Shown: one piece after another, positions 47,007 to 60,940 of the stretch | Numbering within the stretch: the first letter of the stretch is position 1 | Layout: every line of letters begins with the position of its first letter | Assembly (NCBI GenBank): GCA_964036275.1 | Contig: OZ038435.1 | Span: 7,859,687 to 7,923,686 of the forward strand | Direction: 5' to 3' | Origin: Litoditis marina | Lineage: Eukaryota; Nematoda; Chromadorea; Rhabditida; Rhabditidae | Length of the DNA stretch: 64,000 nucleotides | Made by a program: the position numbers and the translations under genes | Notes under the pieces: model-generated | The model's database searches: none | What the model was told of the DNA's origin: nothing | The model's input: only the letters and a program-made list of their open reading frames with translations

Positions 47007-49660
47007 ACGTCGCAAAAACTACGGTATTTGACGTCGCAACTCAAAACTTGTCAAATGGCGACCAAACCACTTGTAATGGCCTCTAATATCGTTTTATACA
47101 GATAATTAACCATTCCAAATCTTATTTTCGCAAAATAGACCATTTTGGCTCATGTTCAATTTTGCAACGTCATGACGTCGCAAAAACTACGGTATTTGAC
47201 GTCGCAACTCAACACTTGTCAATTGGCGACCAAACCACTTGCAATAGTTTCTAATATCGTTTCATTCAAATAATTAACCATTCCAAATCTTATTTTCGCA
47301 AAATAGACCATTTTGGCTCATGTTCAATTTTGCGAGGTCATGACGTCGCAAAAACTACGGTATTTGACGTCGCAACTCAAAACTTGTCAAATGGCGACCA
47401 AACCACTTGTAATAGCCTCTAATATCGTTTTATACAGATAATTAACCATTCCATATCTTATTTTCGCAAAATAGACCATTTTGGCTCATGTTCAATTTTG
47501 CGACGTCATGACGTTGCAAAAACTACGGTATTTGACGTCGCAACTCAAAACTTGTCAAATGGCGACCAAACCACTTGTAATAGCCTCTAATATCGTTTTA
47601 TACAGATAATTAACCATTCCAAATCTCATTTTCGCAAAATAGACCATTTTGGCTCATGTTCAATTTTGCGACGTCATGTCGTCGCAAAAACTACGGTATT
47701 TGACGTCGCAACTCAAAACTTGTCAAATGGCGACCAAACCACTTGCAATAGCTTCTAATATCGTTTTATACAGATAATTAACCATCCCAAATCTTCATTT
47801 CGCAAAATAGACCATTTTGGCTCATGTTCAATTTTGCGACGTCATGACGTCGCAAAAACTACGGTATTTGACGTCGCAACTCAAAACTTGTCAATTGGCG
47901 ACCAAACCACTTGCGATAGCCTCTGATATTGTTTTATTCAAATAATTAACCATTCTAAATCTTATTTTCGCAAAATAGACCATTGTGGCTCATGTTCAAT
48001 TTTGCAACGTCATGACGTCGCAAAACTACGGTATTTGACGTCGCAACTCAAAACTTGTCAATTGGCGACCAAACCACTTGCGATAGCCTCTGATATTGTT
48101 TTATTCAAATAATTAACCATTCTAAATCTTATTTTCGCAAAATAGACCATTTTGGCTCATGTTCAATTTTGCAACGTCATGACGTCGCAAAAACTACGGC
48201 ATTTGACGTCGCAACTCAAAACTTGTCAATTGGCGACCAAACCACTTGCGATAGCCTCTGATATTGTTTTATTCAAATAATTAACCATTCTAAATCTTAT
48301 TTTCGCAAAATAGACCATTTTGGCTCATGTTCAATTTTGCAACGTCATGACGTCGCAAAAACTACGGCATTTGACGTCGCAACTCAAAACTTGTCAATTG
48401 GCGACCAAACCACTTGCGATAGCCTCTGATATTGTTTTATTCAAATAATTAACCATTCTAAATCTTATTTTCGCAAAATAGACCATTTTGGCTCATGTTC
48501 AATTTTGCAACGTCATGACGTCGCAAAAACTACGGCATTTGACGTCGCAACTCAAAACTTGTCAATTGGCGACCAAACCACTTGCGATAGCCTCTGATAT
48601 TGTTTTATTCAAATAATTAACCATTCTAAATCTTATTTTCGCAAAATAGACCATTTTGGCTCATGTTCAATTTTGCAACGTCATGACGTCGCAAAAACTA
48701 CGGCATTTGACGTCGCAACTCAAAACTTGTCAATTGGCGACCAAACCACTTGCAATAGCTTCTAATATCGTTTAATACAGATAATTAACCATCCCAAATC
48801 TGATTTTCGCAAAATAGACCATTTTGGCTCATGTTCAATTTTGCGACGTCATGACGTCGCAAAAACTACGGTATTTGACGTCGCAACTCAAAACTTGTCA
48901 ATTGGCGACCAAACCACTTGCGATAGCCTCTGATATTGTTTTATTCAAATAATTAACCATTCTAAATCTTATTTTCGCAAAATAGACCATTGTGGCTCAT
49001 GTTCAATTTTGCAACGTCATGACGTCGCAAAACTACGGTATTTGACGTCGCAACTCAAAACTTGTCAATTGGCGACCAAACCACTTGCGATAGCCTCTGA
49101 TATTGTTTTATTCAAATAATTAACCATTCTAAATCTTATTTTCGCAAATAGACCATTTTGGCTCATGTTCAATTTTGCAACGTCATGACGTCGCAAAAAC
49201 TACGGCATTTGACGTCGCAACTCAAAACTTGTCAATTGGCGACCAAACCACTTGCGATAGCCTCTGATATTGTTTTATTCAAATAATTAACCATTCTAAA
49301 TCTTATTTTCGCAAAATAGACCATTTTGGCTCATGTTCAATTTTGCAACGTCATGACGTCGCAAAAACTACGGCATTTGACGTCGCAACTCAAAACTTGT
49401 CAATTGGCGACCAAACCACTTGCGATAGCCTCTGATATTGTTTTATTCAAATAATTAACCATTCTAAATCTTATTTTCGCAAAATAGACCATTTTGGCTC
49501 ATGTTCAATTTTGCAACGTCATGACGTCGCAAAAACTACGGCATTTGACGTCGCAACTCAAAACTTGTCAATTGGCGACCAAACCACTTGCGATAGCCTC
49601 TGATATTGTTTTATTCAAATAATTAACCATTCTAAATCTTATTTTCGCAAAATAGACCAT

Positions 49661-52600
49661 TGTGGCTCATGTTCAATTTTGCAACGTCATGACGTCGCAA
49701 AACTACGGTATTTGACGTCGCAACTCAAAACTTGTCAATTGGCGACCAAACCACTTGCGATAGCCTCTGATATTGTTTTATTCAAATAATTAACCATTCT
49801 AAATCTTATTTTCGCAAAATAGACCATTTTGGCTCATGTTCAATTTTGCAACGTCATGACGTCGCAAAAACTACGGCATTTGACGTCGCAACTCAAAACT
49901 TGTCAATTGGCGACCAAACCACTTGCGATAGCCTCTGATATTGTTTTATTCAAATAATTAACCATTCTAAATCTTATTTTCGCAAAATAGACCATTTTGG
50001 CTCATGTTCAATTTTGCAACGTCATGACGTCGCAAAAACTACGGCATTTGACGTCGCAACTCAAAACTTGTCAATTGGCGACCAAACCACTTGCGATAGC
50101 CTCTGATATTGTTTTATTCAAATAATTAACCATTCTAAATCTTATTTTCGCAAAATAGACCATTGTGGCTCATGTTCAATTTTGCAACGTCATGACGTCG
50201 CAAAACTACGGTATTTGACGTCGCAACTCAAAACTTGTCAATTGGCGACCAAACCACTTGCGATAGCCTCTGATATTGTTTTATTCAAATAATTAACCAT
50301 TCTAAATCTTATTTTCGCAAAATAGACCATTTTGGCTCATGTTCAATTTTGCAACGTCATGACGTCGCAAAAACTACGGCATTTGACGTCGCAACTCAAA
50401 ACTTGTCAATTGGCGACCAAACCACTTGCGATAGCCTCTGATATTGTTTTATTCAAATAATTAACCATTCTAAATCTTATTTTCGCAAAATAGACCATTT
50501 TGGCTCATGTTCAATTTTGCGACGTCATGACGTCGCAAAAACTACGGTATTTGACGTCGCAACTCAAAACTTGTCAATTGGCGACCAAACCACTTGCGAT
50601 AGCCTCTGATATTGTTTTATTCAAATAATTAACCATTCTAAATCTTATTTTCGCAAAATAGACCATTGTGGCTCATGTTCAATTTTGCAACGTCATGACG
50701 TCGCAAAACTACGGTATTTGACGTCGCAACTCAAAACTTGTCAATTGGCGACCAAACCACTTGCGATAGCCTCTGATATTGTTTTATTCAAATAATTAAC
50801 CATTCTAAATCTTATTTTCGCAAAATAGACCATTTTGGCTCATGTTCAATTTTGCAACGTCATGACGTCGCAAAAACTACGGCATTTGACGTCGCAACTC
50901 AAAACTTGTCAATTGGCGACCAAACCACTTGCGATAGCCTCTGATATTGTTTTATTCAAATAATTAACCATTCTAAATCTTATTTTCGCAAAATAGACCA
51001 TTTTGGCTCATGTTCAATTTTGCAACGTCATGACGTCGCAAAAACTACGGCATTTGACGTCGCAACTCAAAACTTGTCAATTGGCGACCAAACCACTTGC
51101 GATAGCCTCTGATATTGTTTTATTCAAATAATTAACCATTCTAAATCTTATTTTCGCAAAATAGACCATTGTGGCTCATGTTCAATTTTGCAACGTCATG
51201 ACGTCGCAAAACTACGGTATTTGACGTCGCAACTCAAAACTTGTCAATTGGCGACCAAACCACTTGCGATAGCCTCTGATATTGTTTTATTCAAATAATT
51301 AACCATTCTAAATCTTATTTTCGCAAAATAGACCATTGTGGCTCATGTTCAATTTTGCAACGTCATGACGTCGCAAAACTACGGTATTTGACGTCGCAAC
51401 TCAAAACTTGTCAATTGGCGACCAAACCACTTGCGATAGCCTCTGATATTGTTTTATTCAAATAATTAACCATTCTAAATCTTATTTTCGCAAAATAGAC
51501 CATTTTGGCTCATGTTCAATTTTGCAACGTCATGACGTCGCAAAAACTACGGCATTTGACGTCGCAACTCAAAACTTGTCAATTGGCGACCAAACCACTT
51601 GCGATAGCCTCTGATATTGTTTTATTCAAATAATTAACCATTCTAAATCTTATTTTCGCAAAATAGACCATTTTGGCTCATGTTCAATTTTGCGACGTCA
51701 TGACGTCGCAAAAACTACGGTATTTGACGTCGCAACTCAAAACTTGTCAATTGGCGACCAAACCACTTGCGATAGCCTCTGATATTGTTTTATTCAAATA
51801 ATTAACCATTCTAAATCTTATTTTCGCAAAATAGACCATTGTGGCTCATGTTCAATTTTGCAACGTCATGACGTCGCAAAACTACGGTATTTGACGTCGC
51901 AACTCAAAACTTGTCAATTGGCGACCAAACCACTTGCGATAGCCTCTGATATTGTTTTATTCAAATAATTAACCATTCTAAATCTTATTTTCGCAAAATA
52001 GACCATTTTGGCTCATGTTCAATTTTGCAACGTCATGACGTCGCAAAAACTACGGCATTTGACGTCGCAACTCAAAACTTGTCAATTGGCGACCAAACCA
52101 CTTGCGATAGCCTCTGATATTGTTTTATTCAAATAATTAACCATTCTAAATCTTATTTTCGCAAAATAGACCATTTTGGCTCATGTTCAATTTTGCAACG
52201 TCATGACGTCGCAAAAACTACGGCATTTGACGTCGCAACTCAAAACTTGTCAATTGGCGACCAAACCACTTGCGATAGCCTCTGATATTGTTTTATTCAA
52301 ATAATTAACCATTCTAAATCTTATTTTCGCAAAATAGACCATTGTGGCTCATGTTCAATTTTGCAACGTCATGACGTCGCAAAACTACGGTATTTGACGT
52401 CGCAACTCAAAACTTGTCAATTGGCGACCAAACCACTTGCGATAGCCTCTGATATTGTTTTATTCAAATAATTAACCATTCTAAATCTTATTTTCGCAAA
52501 ATAGACCATTTTGGCTCATGTTCAATTTTGCAACGTCATGACGTCGCAAAAACTACGGCATTTGACGTCGCAACTCAAAACTTGTCAATTGGCGACCAAA

Positions 52601-53180
52601 CCACTTGCGATAGCCTCTGATATTGTTTTATTCAAATAATTAACCATTCTAAATCTTATTTTCGCAAAATAGACCATTGTGGCTCATGTTCAATTTTGCA
52701 ACGTCATGACGTCGCAAAACTACGGTATTTGACGTCGCAACTCAAAACTTGTCAATTGGCGACCAAACCACTTGCGATAGCCTCTGATATTGTTTTATTC
52801 AAATAATTAACCATTCTAAATCTTATTTTCGCAAAATAGACCATTTTGGCTCATGTTCAATTTTGCAACGTCATGACGTCGCAAAAACTACGGCATTTGA
52901 CGTCGCAACTCAAAACTTGTCAATTGGCGACCAAACCACTTGCGATAGCCTCTGATATTGTTTTATTCAAATAATTAACCATTCTAAATCTTATTTTCGC
53001 AAAATAGACCATTTTGGCTCATGTTCAATTTGCAACGTCATGACGTCGCAAAAACTACGGCATTTGACGTCGCAACTCAAAACTTGTCAATTGGCGACCA
53101 AACCACTTGCGATAGCCTCTGATATTGTTTTATTCAAATAATTAACCATTCTAAATCTTATTTTCGCAAAATAGACCATT
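49661..53180. repeat. Trimer higher-order repeat in satellite 2
   Basis: The marker CATTGTGGCTC, always followed by the one-base-short CGCAAAACTACGG, recurs at 49661, 50164, 50667, 51170, 51840 and 52343, mostly at exactly 503 bp (3 x 168 minus 1). Irregular steps (167 bp to 51337, 335 bp to 52678) show local gains or losses of single units. Confidence 0.85.
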
Positions 53181-55226
53181 GTGGCTCATGTTCAATTTTG
53201 CAACGTCATGACGTCGCAAAACTACGGTATTTGACGTCGCAACTCAAAACTTGTCAATTGGCGACCAAACCACTTGCGATAGCCCCTGATATTGTTTTAT
53301 TCAAATAATTAACCATTCTAAATCTTATTTTCGCAAAATAGACCATTTTGGCTCATGTTCAATTTTGCAACGTCATGACGTCGCAAAAACTACGGCATTT
53401 GACGTCGCAACTCAAAACTTGTCAATTGGCGACCAAACCACTTGCGATAGCCTCTGATATTGTTTTATTCAAATAATTAACCATTCTAAATCTTATTTTC
53501 GCAAAATAGACCATTTTGGCTCATGTTCAATTTTGCAACGTCATGACGTCGCAAAAACTACGGCATTTGACGTCGCAACTCAAAACTTGTCAATTGGCGA
53601 CCAAACCACTTGCGATAGCCTCTGATATTGTTTTATTCAAATAATTAACCATTCTAAATCTTATTTTCGCAAAATAGACCATTTTGGCTCATGTTCAATT
53701 TTGCAACGTCATGACGTCGCAAAAACTACGGCATTTGACGTCGCAACTCAAAACTTGTCAATTGGCGACCAAACCACTTGCGATAGCCTCTGATATTGTT
53801 CTATTCAAATAATTAACCATTCTAAATCTTATTTTCGCAAAATAGACCATTTTGGCTCATGTTCAATTTTGCAACGTCATGACGTCGCAAAAACTACGGC
53901 ATTTGACGTCGCAACTCAAAACTTGTCAATTGGCGACCAAACCACTTGCAATAGCTTCTAATATCGTTTAATACAGATAATTAACCATCCCAAATCTGAT
54001 TTTCGCAAAATAGACCATTTTGGCTCATGTTCAATTTTGCGACGTCATGACGTCGCAAAAACTACGGTATTTGACGTCGCAACTCAAAACTTGTCAATTG
54101 GCGACCAAACCACTTGCGATAGCCTCTGATATTGTTTTATTCAAATAATTAACCATTCTAAATCTTATTTTCGCAAAATAGACCATTGTGGCTCATGTTC
54201 AATTTTGCAACGTCATGACGTCGCAAAACTACGGTATTTGACGTCGCAACTCAAAACTTGTCAATTGGCGACCAAACCACTTGCGATAGCCTCTGATATT
54301 GTTTTATTCAAATAATTAACCATTCTAAATCTTATTTTCGCAAAATAGACCATTTTGGCTCATGTTCAATTTTGCAACGTCATGACGTCGCAAAAACTAC
54401 GGCATTTGACGTCGCAACTCAAAACTTGTCAATTGGCGACCAAACCACTTGCGATAGCCTCTGATATTGTTTTATTCAAATAATTAACCATTCTAAATCT
54501 TATTTTCGCAAAATAGACCATTTTGGCTCATGTTCAATTTTGCAACGTCATGACGTCGCAAAAACTACGGCATTTGACGTCGCAACTCAAAACTTGTCAA
54601 TTGGCGACCAAACCACTTGCGATAGCCTCTGATATTGTTTTATTCAAATAATTAACCATTCTAAATCTTATTTTCGCAAAATAGACCATTTTGGCTCATG
54701 TTCAATTTTGCAACGTCATGACGTCGCAAAAACTACGGCATTTGACGTCGCAACTCAAAACTTGTCAATTGGCGACCAAACCACTTGCGATAGCCTCTGA
54801 TATTGTTTTATTCAAATAATTAACCATTCTAAATCTTATTTTCGCAAAATAGACCATTTTGGCTCATGTTCAATTTTGCAACGTCATGACGTCGCAAAAA
54901 CTACGGCATTTGACGTCGCAACTCAAAACTTGTCAATTGGCGACCAAACCACTTGCAATAGCTTCTAATATCGTTTAATACAGATAATTAACCATCCCAA
55001 ATCTGATTTTCGCAAAATAGACCATTTTGGCTCATGTTCAATTTTGCGACGTCATGACGTCGCAAAAACTACGGTATTTGACGTCGCAACTCAAAACTTG
55101 TCAATTGGCGACCAAACCACTTGCAATAGCCTCTAATATCGTTTAATACAGATAATTAACCATTCCATATCTTATTTTCGCAAAATAGACCATTTTGGCT
55201 CATGTTCAATTTTGCGAGGTCATGAC

Positions 55227-55386
55227 CTCAGAACGATTGGCGCCAATTGTCTTCGATTGGCCAGCTACAAAAGCGAGAGAGTGTGCAGGTCAATGAGGCC
55301 GCAGACATCTGGGTCTCTCTGACCTGCACGCTCTCTCGCTCAGCCAATGAAAAAGTGGCTGGCCAATTGGCTGGGAATAGTCTGAG
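55227..55386. mobile_element. 160-bp fold-back insert in satellite 2, copy 2
   Basis: Identical to the insert at 46847-47006 except for one base that I found (AATGAAAAAG for AATAAAAAAG), with the same insertion point. The flanking units share the same private variants on both sides (GCGAGGTCATGAC before, CTCAACACTTG after). It therefore arose by duplication of a satellite block rather than by a second insertion. Confidence 0.8.
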
Positions 55387-58300
55387 ACGTCGCAAAAACT
55401 ACGGTATTTGACGTCGCAACTCAAAACTTGTCAAATGGCGACCAAACCACTTGTAATAGCCTCTAATATCGTTTTATACAGATAATTAACCATTCCAAAT
55501 CTTATTTTCGCAAAATAGACCATTTTGGCTCATGTTCAATTTTGCAACGTCATGACGTCGCAAAAACTACGGTATTTGACGTCGCAACTCAACACTTGTC
55601 AATTGGCGACCAAACCACTTGCAATAGTTTCTAATATCGTTTCATTCAAATAATTAACCATTCCAAATCTTATTTTCGCAAAATAGACCATTTTGGCTCA
55701 TGTTCAATTTTGCGAGGTCATGACGTCGCAAAAACTACGGTATTTGACGTCGCAACTCAAAACTTGTCAAATGGCGACCAAACCACTTGTAATAGCCTCT
55801 AATATCGTTTTATACAGATAATTAACCATTCCAAATCTTATTTTCGCAAAATAGATCATTTTGGCTCATGTTCAATTTTGCGACGTCATGACGTTGCAAA
55901 AACTACGGTATTTGACGTCGCAACTCAAAACTTGTCAATTGGCGACCAAACCACTTGTATTAGCCTCTAATATCGTTTTATACAGATAATTAACAATTCC
56001 AAATCTTATTTTCGCAAAATAGACCATTTTGGCTCATGTTCAATTTTGCGACGTCATGACGTCGCAAAAACTACGGTATTTGACGTCGCAACTCAAAACT
56101 TGTCAAATGACGACCAAACCACTTTCAATAGCTTCTGATATTGTTTTATACAGATAATTAACCATTCCAAATCTTATTTTTGCAAAATAGACCATTTTGG
56201 TTCATGTTCAATTTTGCGACGTCATGACGTCGCACAAACTACGGTATTTGACGTCGCAACTCAAAACTTGTCAAATGACGACCAAACCACTTTCAATAGC
56301 TTCTAATATTGTTTTATACAGATAATTAACCATTCCAAATCTTATTTTTGCAAAATAGACCATTTTGGTTCATGTTCAATTTTGCGACGTCATGACGTCG
56401 CACAAACTACGGTATTCGACGTCGCAACTCAAAACTTGTCAATTGGCGACCAAACCACTTGTAATAGCCTCTAATATCGTTTTATACAGATAATTAACCA
56501 TTCCAAATCTTATTTTCGCAAAACAGACCATTTTGGCTCATGTTCAATTTTGCGACGTCATGACGTCGCAAAAACTACGGTATTTGACGTCGCAACTCAA
56601 AACTTGTCAAATGGCGACCAAACCACTTGCAATAGCTTCTAATATAGTTTTATTCAAATAATTAACCATTCCAAATCTTATTTTCGCAAAATAGACCATT
56701 TTTCCTCATGTTCAATTTTGCGACGTCATGACGTTGCAAAAACTACGGTATTTGACGTCGCAACTCAAAACTTGTCAATTGGCGACCAAACCACTTGCAA
56801 TAGCCTCTAATATCGTTTAATACAGATAATTAACCATTCCAAATCTTATTCTCGCAAAATAGACCATTTTGGCTCATGTTCAATTTTGCGACGTCATGAC
56901 GTCGCAAAATCTACGGTATTTGACGTCGCAACTCAAAACTTGTCAATTGGCGACCAAACCACTTGCAATAGCCTCTGATATTGTTTTATTCAAATAATTA
57001 ACCATTCTAAATCTTATTTTCGCAAAATAGACCATTTTGGCTCATGTTCAATTTTGCAACGTCGTGACGTCGCAAAAACTACGGCATTTGACGTCGCAAC
57101 TCAAAACTTGTCAATTGGCGACCAAACCACTTGCGATAGCCTCTGATATTGTTTTATTCAAATAATTAACCATTCTAAATCTTATTTTCGCAAAATAGAC
57201 CATTTTGGTTCATGTTCAATTTTGCGACGTCATGACGTCGCACAAACTACGGTATTTGACGTCGCAACTCAAAACTTGTCAAATGACGACCAAACCACTT
57301 TCAATAGCTTCTAATATTGTTTTATACAGATAATTAACCATTCCAAATCTTATTTTTGCAAAATAGACCATTTTGGTTCATGTTCAATTTTGCGACGTCA
57401 TGACGTCGCACAAACTACGGTATTCGACGTCGCAACTCAAAACTTGTCAATTGGCGACCAAACCACTTGTAATAGCCTCTAATATCGTTTTATACAGATA
57501 ATTAACCATTCCAAATCTTATTTTCGCAAAATAGACCATTTTGGCTCATGTTCAATTTTGCGACGTCATGACGTCGCAAAAACTACGGTATTTGACGTCG
57601 CAACTCAAAACTTGTCAAATGGCGACCAAACCACTTGCAATAGCTTCTAATATAGTTTTATTCAAATAATTAACCATTCCAAATCTTATTTTCGCAAAAT
57701 AGACCATTTTTCCTCATGTTCAATTTTGCGACGTCATGACGTTGCAAAAACTACGGTATTTGACGTCGCAACTCAAAACTTGTCAATTGGCGACCAAACC
57801 ACTTGTATTAGCCTCTAATATCGTTTTATACAGATAAATAACAATTCCAAATCTTATTTTCGCAAAATAGACCATTTTGGCTCATGTTCAATTTTGCGAC
57901 GTCATGACGTCGCAAAAACTACGGTATTTGACGTCGCAACTCAAAACTTGTCAAATGACGACCAAACCACTTTCAATAGCTTCTAATATTGTTTTATACA
58001 GATAATTAACCATTCCCAATCTTATTTTTGCAAAATAGACCATTTTGGTTCATGTTCAATTTTGCGACGTCATGACGTCGCACAAACTACGGTATTTGAC
58101 GTCGCAACTCAAAACTTGTCAAATGACGACCAAACCACTTTCAATAGCTTCTAATATTGTTTTATACAGATAATTAACCATTCCAAATCTTATTTTTGCA
58201 AAATAGACCATTTTGGTTCATGTTCAATTTTGCGACGTCATGACGTCGCACAAACTACGGTATTCGACGTCGCAACTCAAAACTTGTCAATTGGCGACCA

Positions 58301-60001
58301 AACCACTTGTAATAGCCTCTAATATCGTTTTATACAGATAATTAACCATTCCAAATCTTATTTTCGCAAAATAGACCATTTTGGCTCATGTTCAATTTTG
58401 CGACGTCATGACGTCGCAAAAACTACGGTATTTGACGTCGCAACTCAAAACTTGTCAAATGGCGACCAAACCACTTGCAATAGCTTCTAATATAGTTTTA
58501 TTCAAATAATTAACCATTCCAAATCTTATTTTCGCAAAATAGACCATTTTTCCTCATGTTCAATTTTGCGACGTCATGACGTTGCAAAAACTACGGTATT
58601 TGACGTCGCAACTCAAAACTTGTCAATTGGCGACCAAACCACTTGCAATAGCCTCTAATATCGTTTAATACAGATAATTAACCATTCCAAATCTTATTCT
58701 CGCAAAATAGACCATTTTGGCTCATGTTCAATTTTGCGACGTCATGACGTCGCAAAATCTACGGTATTTGACGTCGCAACTCAAAACTTGTCAATTGGCG
58801 ACCAAACCACTTGCAATAGCCTCTAATATCGTTTAATACAGATAATTAACCATCCCAAATCTGATTTTCGCAAAATAGACCATTTTGGCTCATGTTCAAT
58901 TTTGCGACGTCATGACGTCGCAAAAACTACGGTATTTGACGTCGCAACTCAAAACTTGTCAAATGGCGACCAAACCACTTGTAATAGCCTCTAATATCGT
59001 TTTATACAGATAATTAACCATTCCATATCTTATTTTCGCAAAATAGACCATTTTGGCTCGTGTTCAATTTTGCGACGTCATGACGTTGCAAAAACTACGG
59101 TATTTGACGTCGCAACTCAAATCAAAACTTGTCAAATGGCGACCAAACCACTTGTAATAGCCTCTAATATCGTTTTATACAGATAATTAACCATTCCAAA
59201 TCTCATTTTCGCAAAATAGACCATTTTGGCTCATGTTCAATTTTGCGACGTCATGTCGTCGCAAAAACTACGGTATTTGACGTCGCAACTCAAAACTTGT
59301 CAAATGGCGACCAAACCACTTGCAATAGCTTCTAATATCGTTTTATACAGATAATTAACCATCCCAAATCTTCATTTCGCAAAATAGACCATTTTGGCTC
59401 ATGTTCAATTTTGCAACGTCATGACGTCGCAAAAACTACGGTATTTGACGTCGCAACTCAAAACTTGTCAATTGGCGACCAAACCACTTGCGATAGCCTC
59501 TGATATTGTTTTATTCAAATAATTAACCATTCTAAATCTTATTTTCGCAAAATAGACCATTTTGGCTCATGTTCAATTTTGCAACGTCATGACGTCGCAA
59601 AAACTACGGTATTTGACGTCGCAACTCAAAACTTGTCAATTGGCGACCAAACCACTTGCGATAGCCTCTGATATTGTTTTATTCAAATAATTAACAATTC
59701 CAAATCTTATTTTCGCAAAATAGACCATTTTGGCTCATGTTCAATTTTGCGACGTCATGACGTCGCAAAAACTACGGTATTTGACGTCGCAACTCAAAAC
59801 TTGTCAAATGACGACCAAACCACTTTCAATAGCTTCTAATATTGTTTTATACAGATAATTAACCATTCTAAATCTTATTTTCGCAAAATAGACCATTTTG
59901 GCTCATGTTCAATTTTGCAACGTCATGACGTCGCAAAAACTACGGCATTTGACGTCGCAACTCAAAACTTGTCAATTGGCGACCAAACCACTTGCAATAG
60001 C

Positions 60002-60894
60002 TTTTGTGCCGTGCAACCTCCTTTGATAAATATAATAGAGGGTGGTTCAGTGGTGGAGGCTACACGGACAAGCAAGTACTCGATAATTGGGAGACTGACT
60101 CTAAAAAGGGAAGAGAAAGGGCAAAGCCGGTACAGAGCTAGTCTGTGTTGACTGACCGAGGGAAAGGAAAACAGAGAGTTAAAAAGAGAGACACGAGTTT
60201 ACCATTTTGATAGACACCTTGTATTGGCCCTTGGATTTACAATAATGACCAAGTATTTTATGGCCTTCTTGTTTTGATAATAAGACAGAAGAAGTTGAAA
60301 GTATAATTTTATCTCTTTAACGGAGATCTCAATTTTACAACAACAAAGGGATCCGGAGATCAAAGATATAACACACAAAACAAATTAGAAAACAAGTTAA
60401 CAGCAGAAGAGGTGTGGTGTTGGTTTAGTCGTTTCGTTGTATTGTTTTACTCGATACCCATGTCTCGATCGTCATATTCGCTCTGAAGTCGTTAATCGTT
60501 AAAATCGATCAAGAACTACTAATTGCTCCTCATCGAATATAAGCTTATGCAAATCGTTACTACTAGGTTAGGGAAAAAGACAAGATCAAAGCCAGACCAA
60601 TCGATCCAACCGTCAAAGCTCAGCGCAAAAACTGCAACTATTTTAGGCCAGCGGTGTTTTGTAATATCGATTCTTGTCACGCACAATACACGCCCCATTA
60701 CCGTAGTTCGTGTTATCGCTAGAGCATTTACCGTAGTTCTCAATCTAGCTGGAGCACATTTTCTATCTTGTCGACGCGACAAGGCTCCCAAGGCAGACAA
60801 AAAAGGAATCGCTCAAACTATCGTTATAATAACTCGTTATGGGTATAGTAAGAATTCGATTTGAAACTTGATCGTAAACCTACTAAACACAACA
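60002..60894 (-). repeat. 3' LTR of element B
   Basis: 893 bp, the same length and ends as the 3' LTR of element A. It begins (on the + strand) TTTTGTGCCG, directly after satellite 2 (GCAATAGC), and ends CACAACA. It differs from the A LTRs at a handful of positions, for example CCTAGTAG for CCGAGTAG near 60565. Confidence 0.95.
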
Positions 60895-60940
60895 CCACCC
60901 TGCTACTAAAACGGACGAATACCCGGAGACAGAAGCCAGC

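Larger units (their letters stand above)
44320..60001. repeat. Satellite 2: 168-bp tandem array
   Basis: About 91 monomers of 168 bp, unrelated by eye to satellite 1. Each unit is centred on the perfect palindrome GACGTCATGACGTC, which in the consensus extends to 26 bp (for example 44479-44504). It also carries TTTGACGTCGCAAC and a long AT-rich remainder. Variants are GCAACGTCATG and a one-base loss (CGCAAAACTACGG). Outer parts are diverse, while about 47.8-55.0 kb is highly uniform. Both ends abut the 3' LTR ends of elements A and B. No gene is supported. Confidence 0.98.

Noticed and set aside
44320..60001. Satellite 2 as a CRISPR-like repeat-spacer array
   Set aside because: The whole 168-bp unit is repeated, with no variable spacers and no cas genes, and the context is eukaryotic.
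59915..60151. 78-codon ORF across the satellite 2-LTR junction
   Set aside because: It is a chance read-through of a satellite unit into the reverse LTR of element B.
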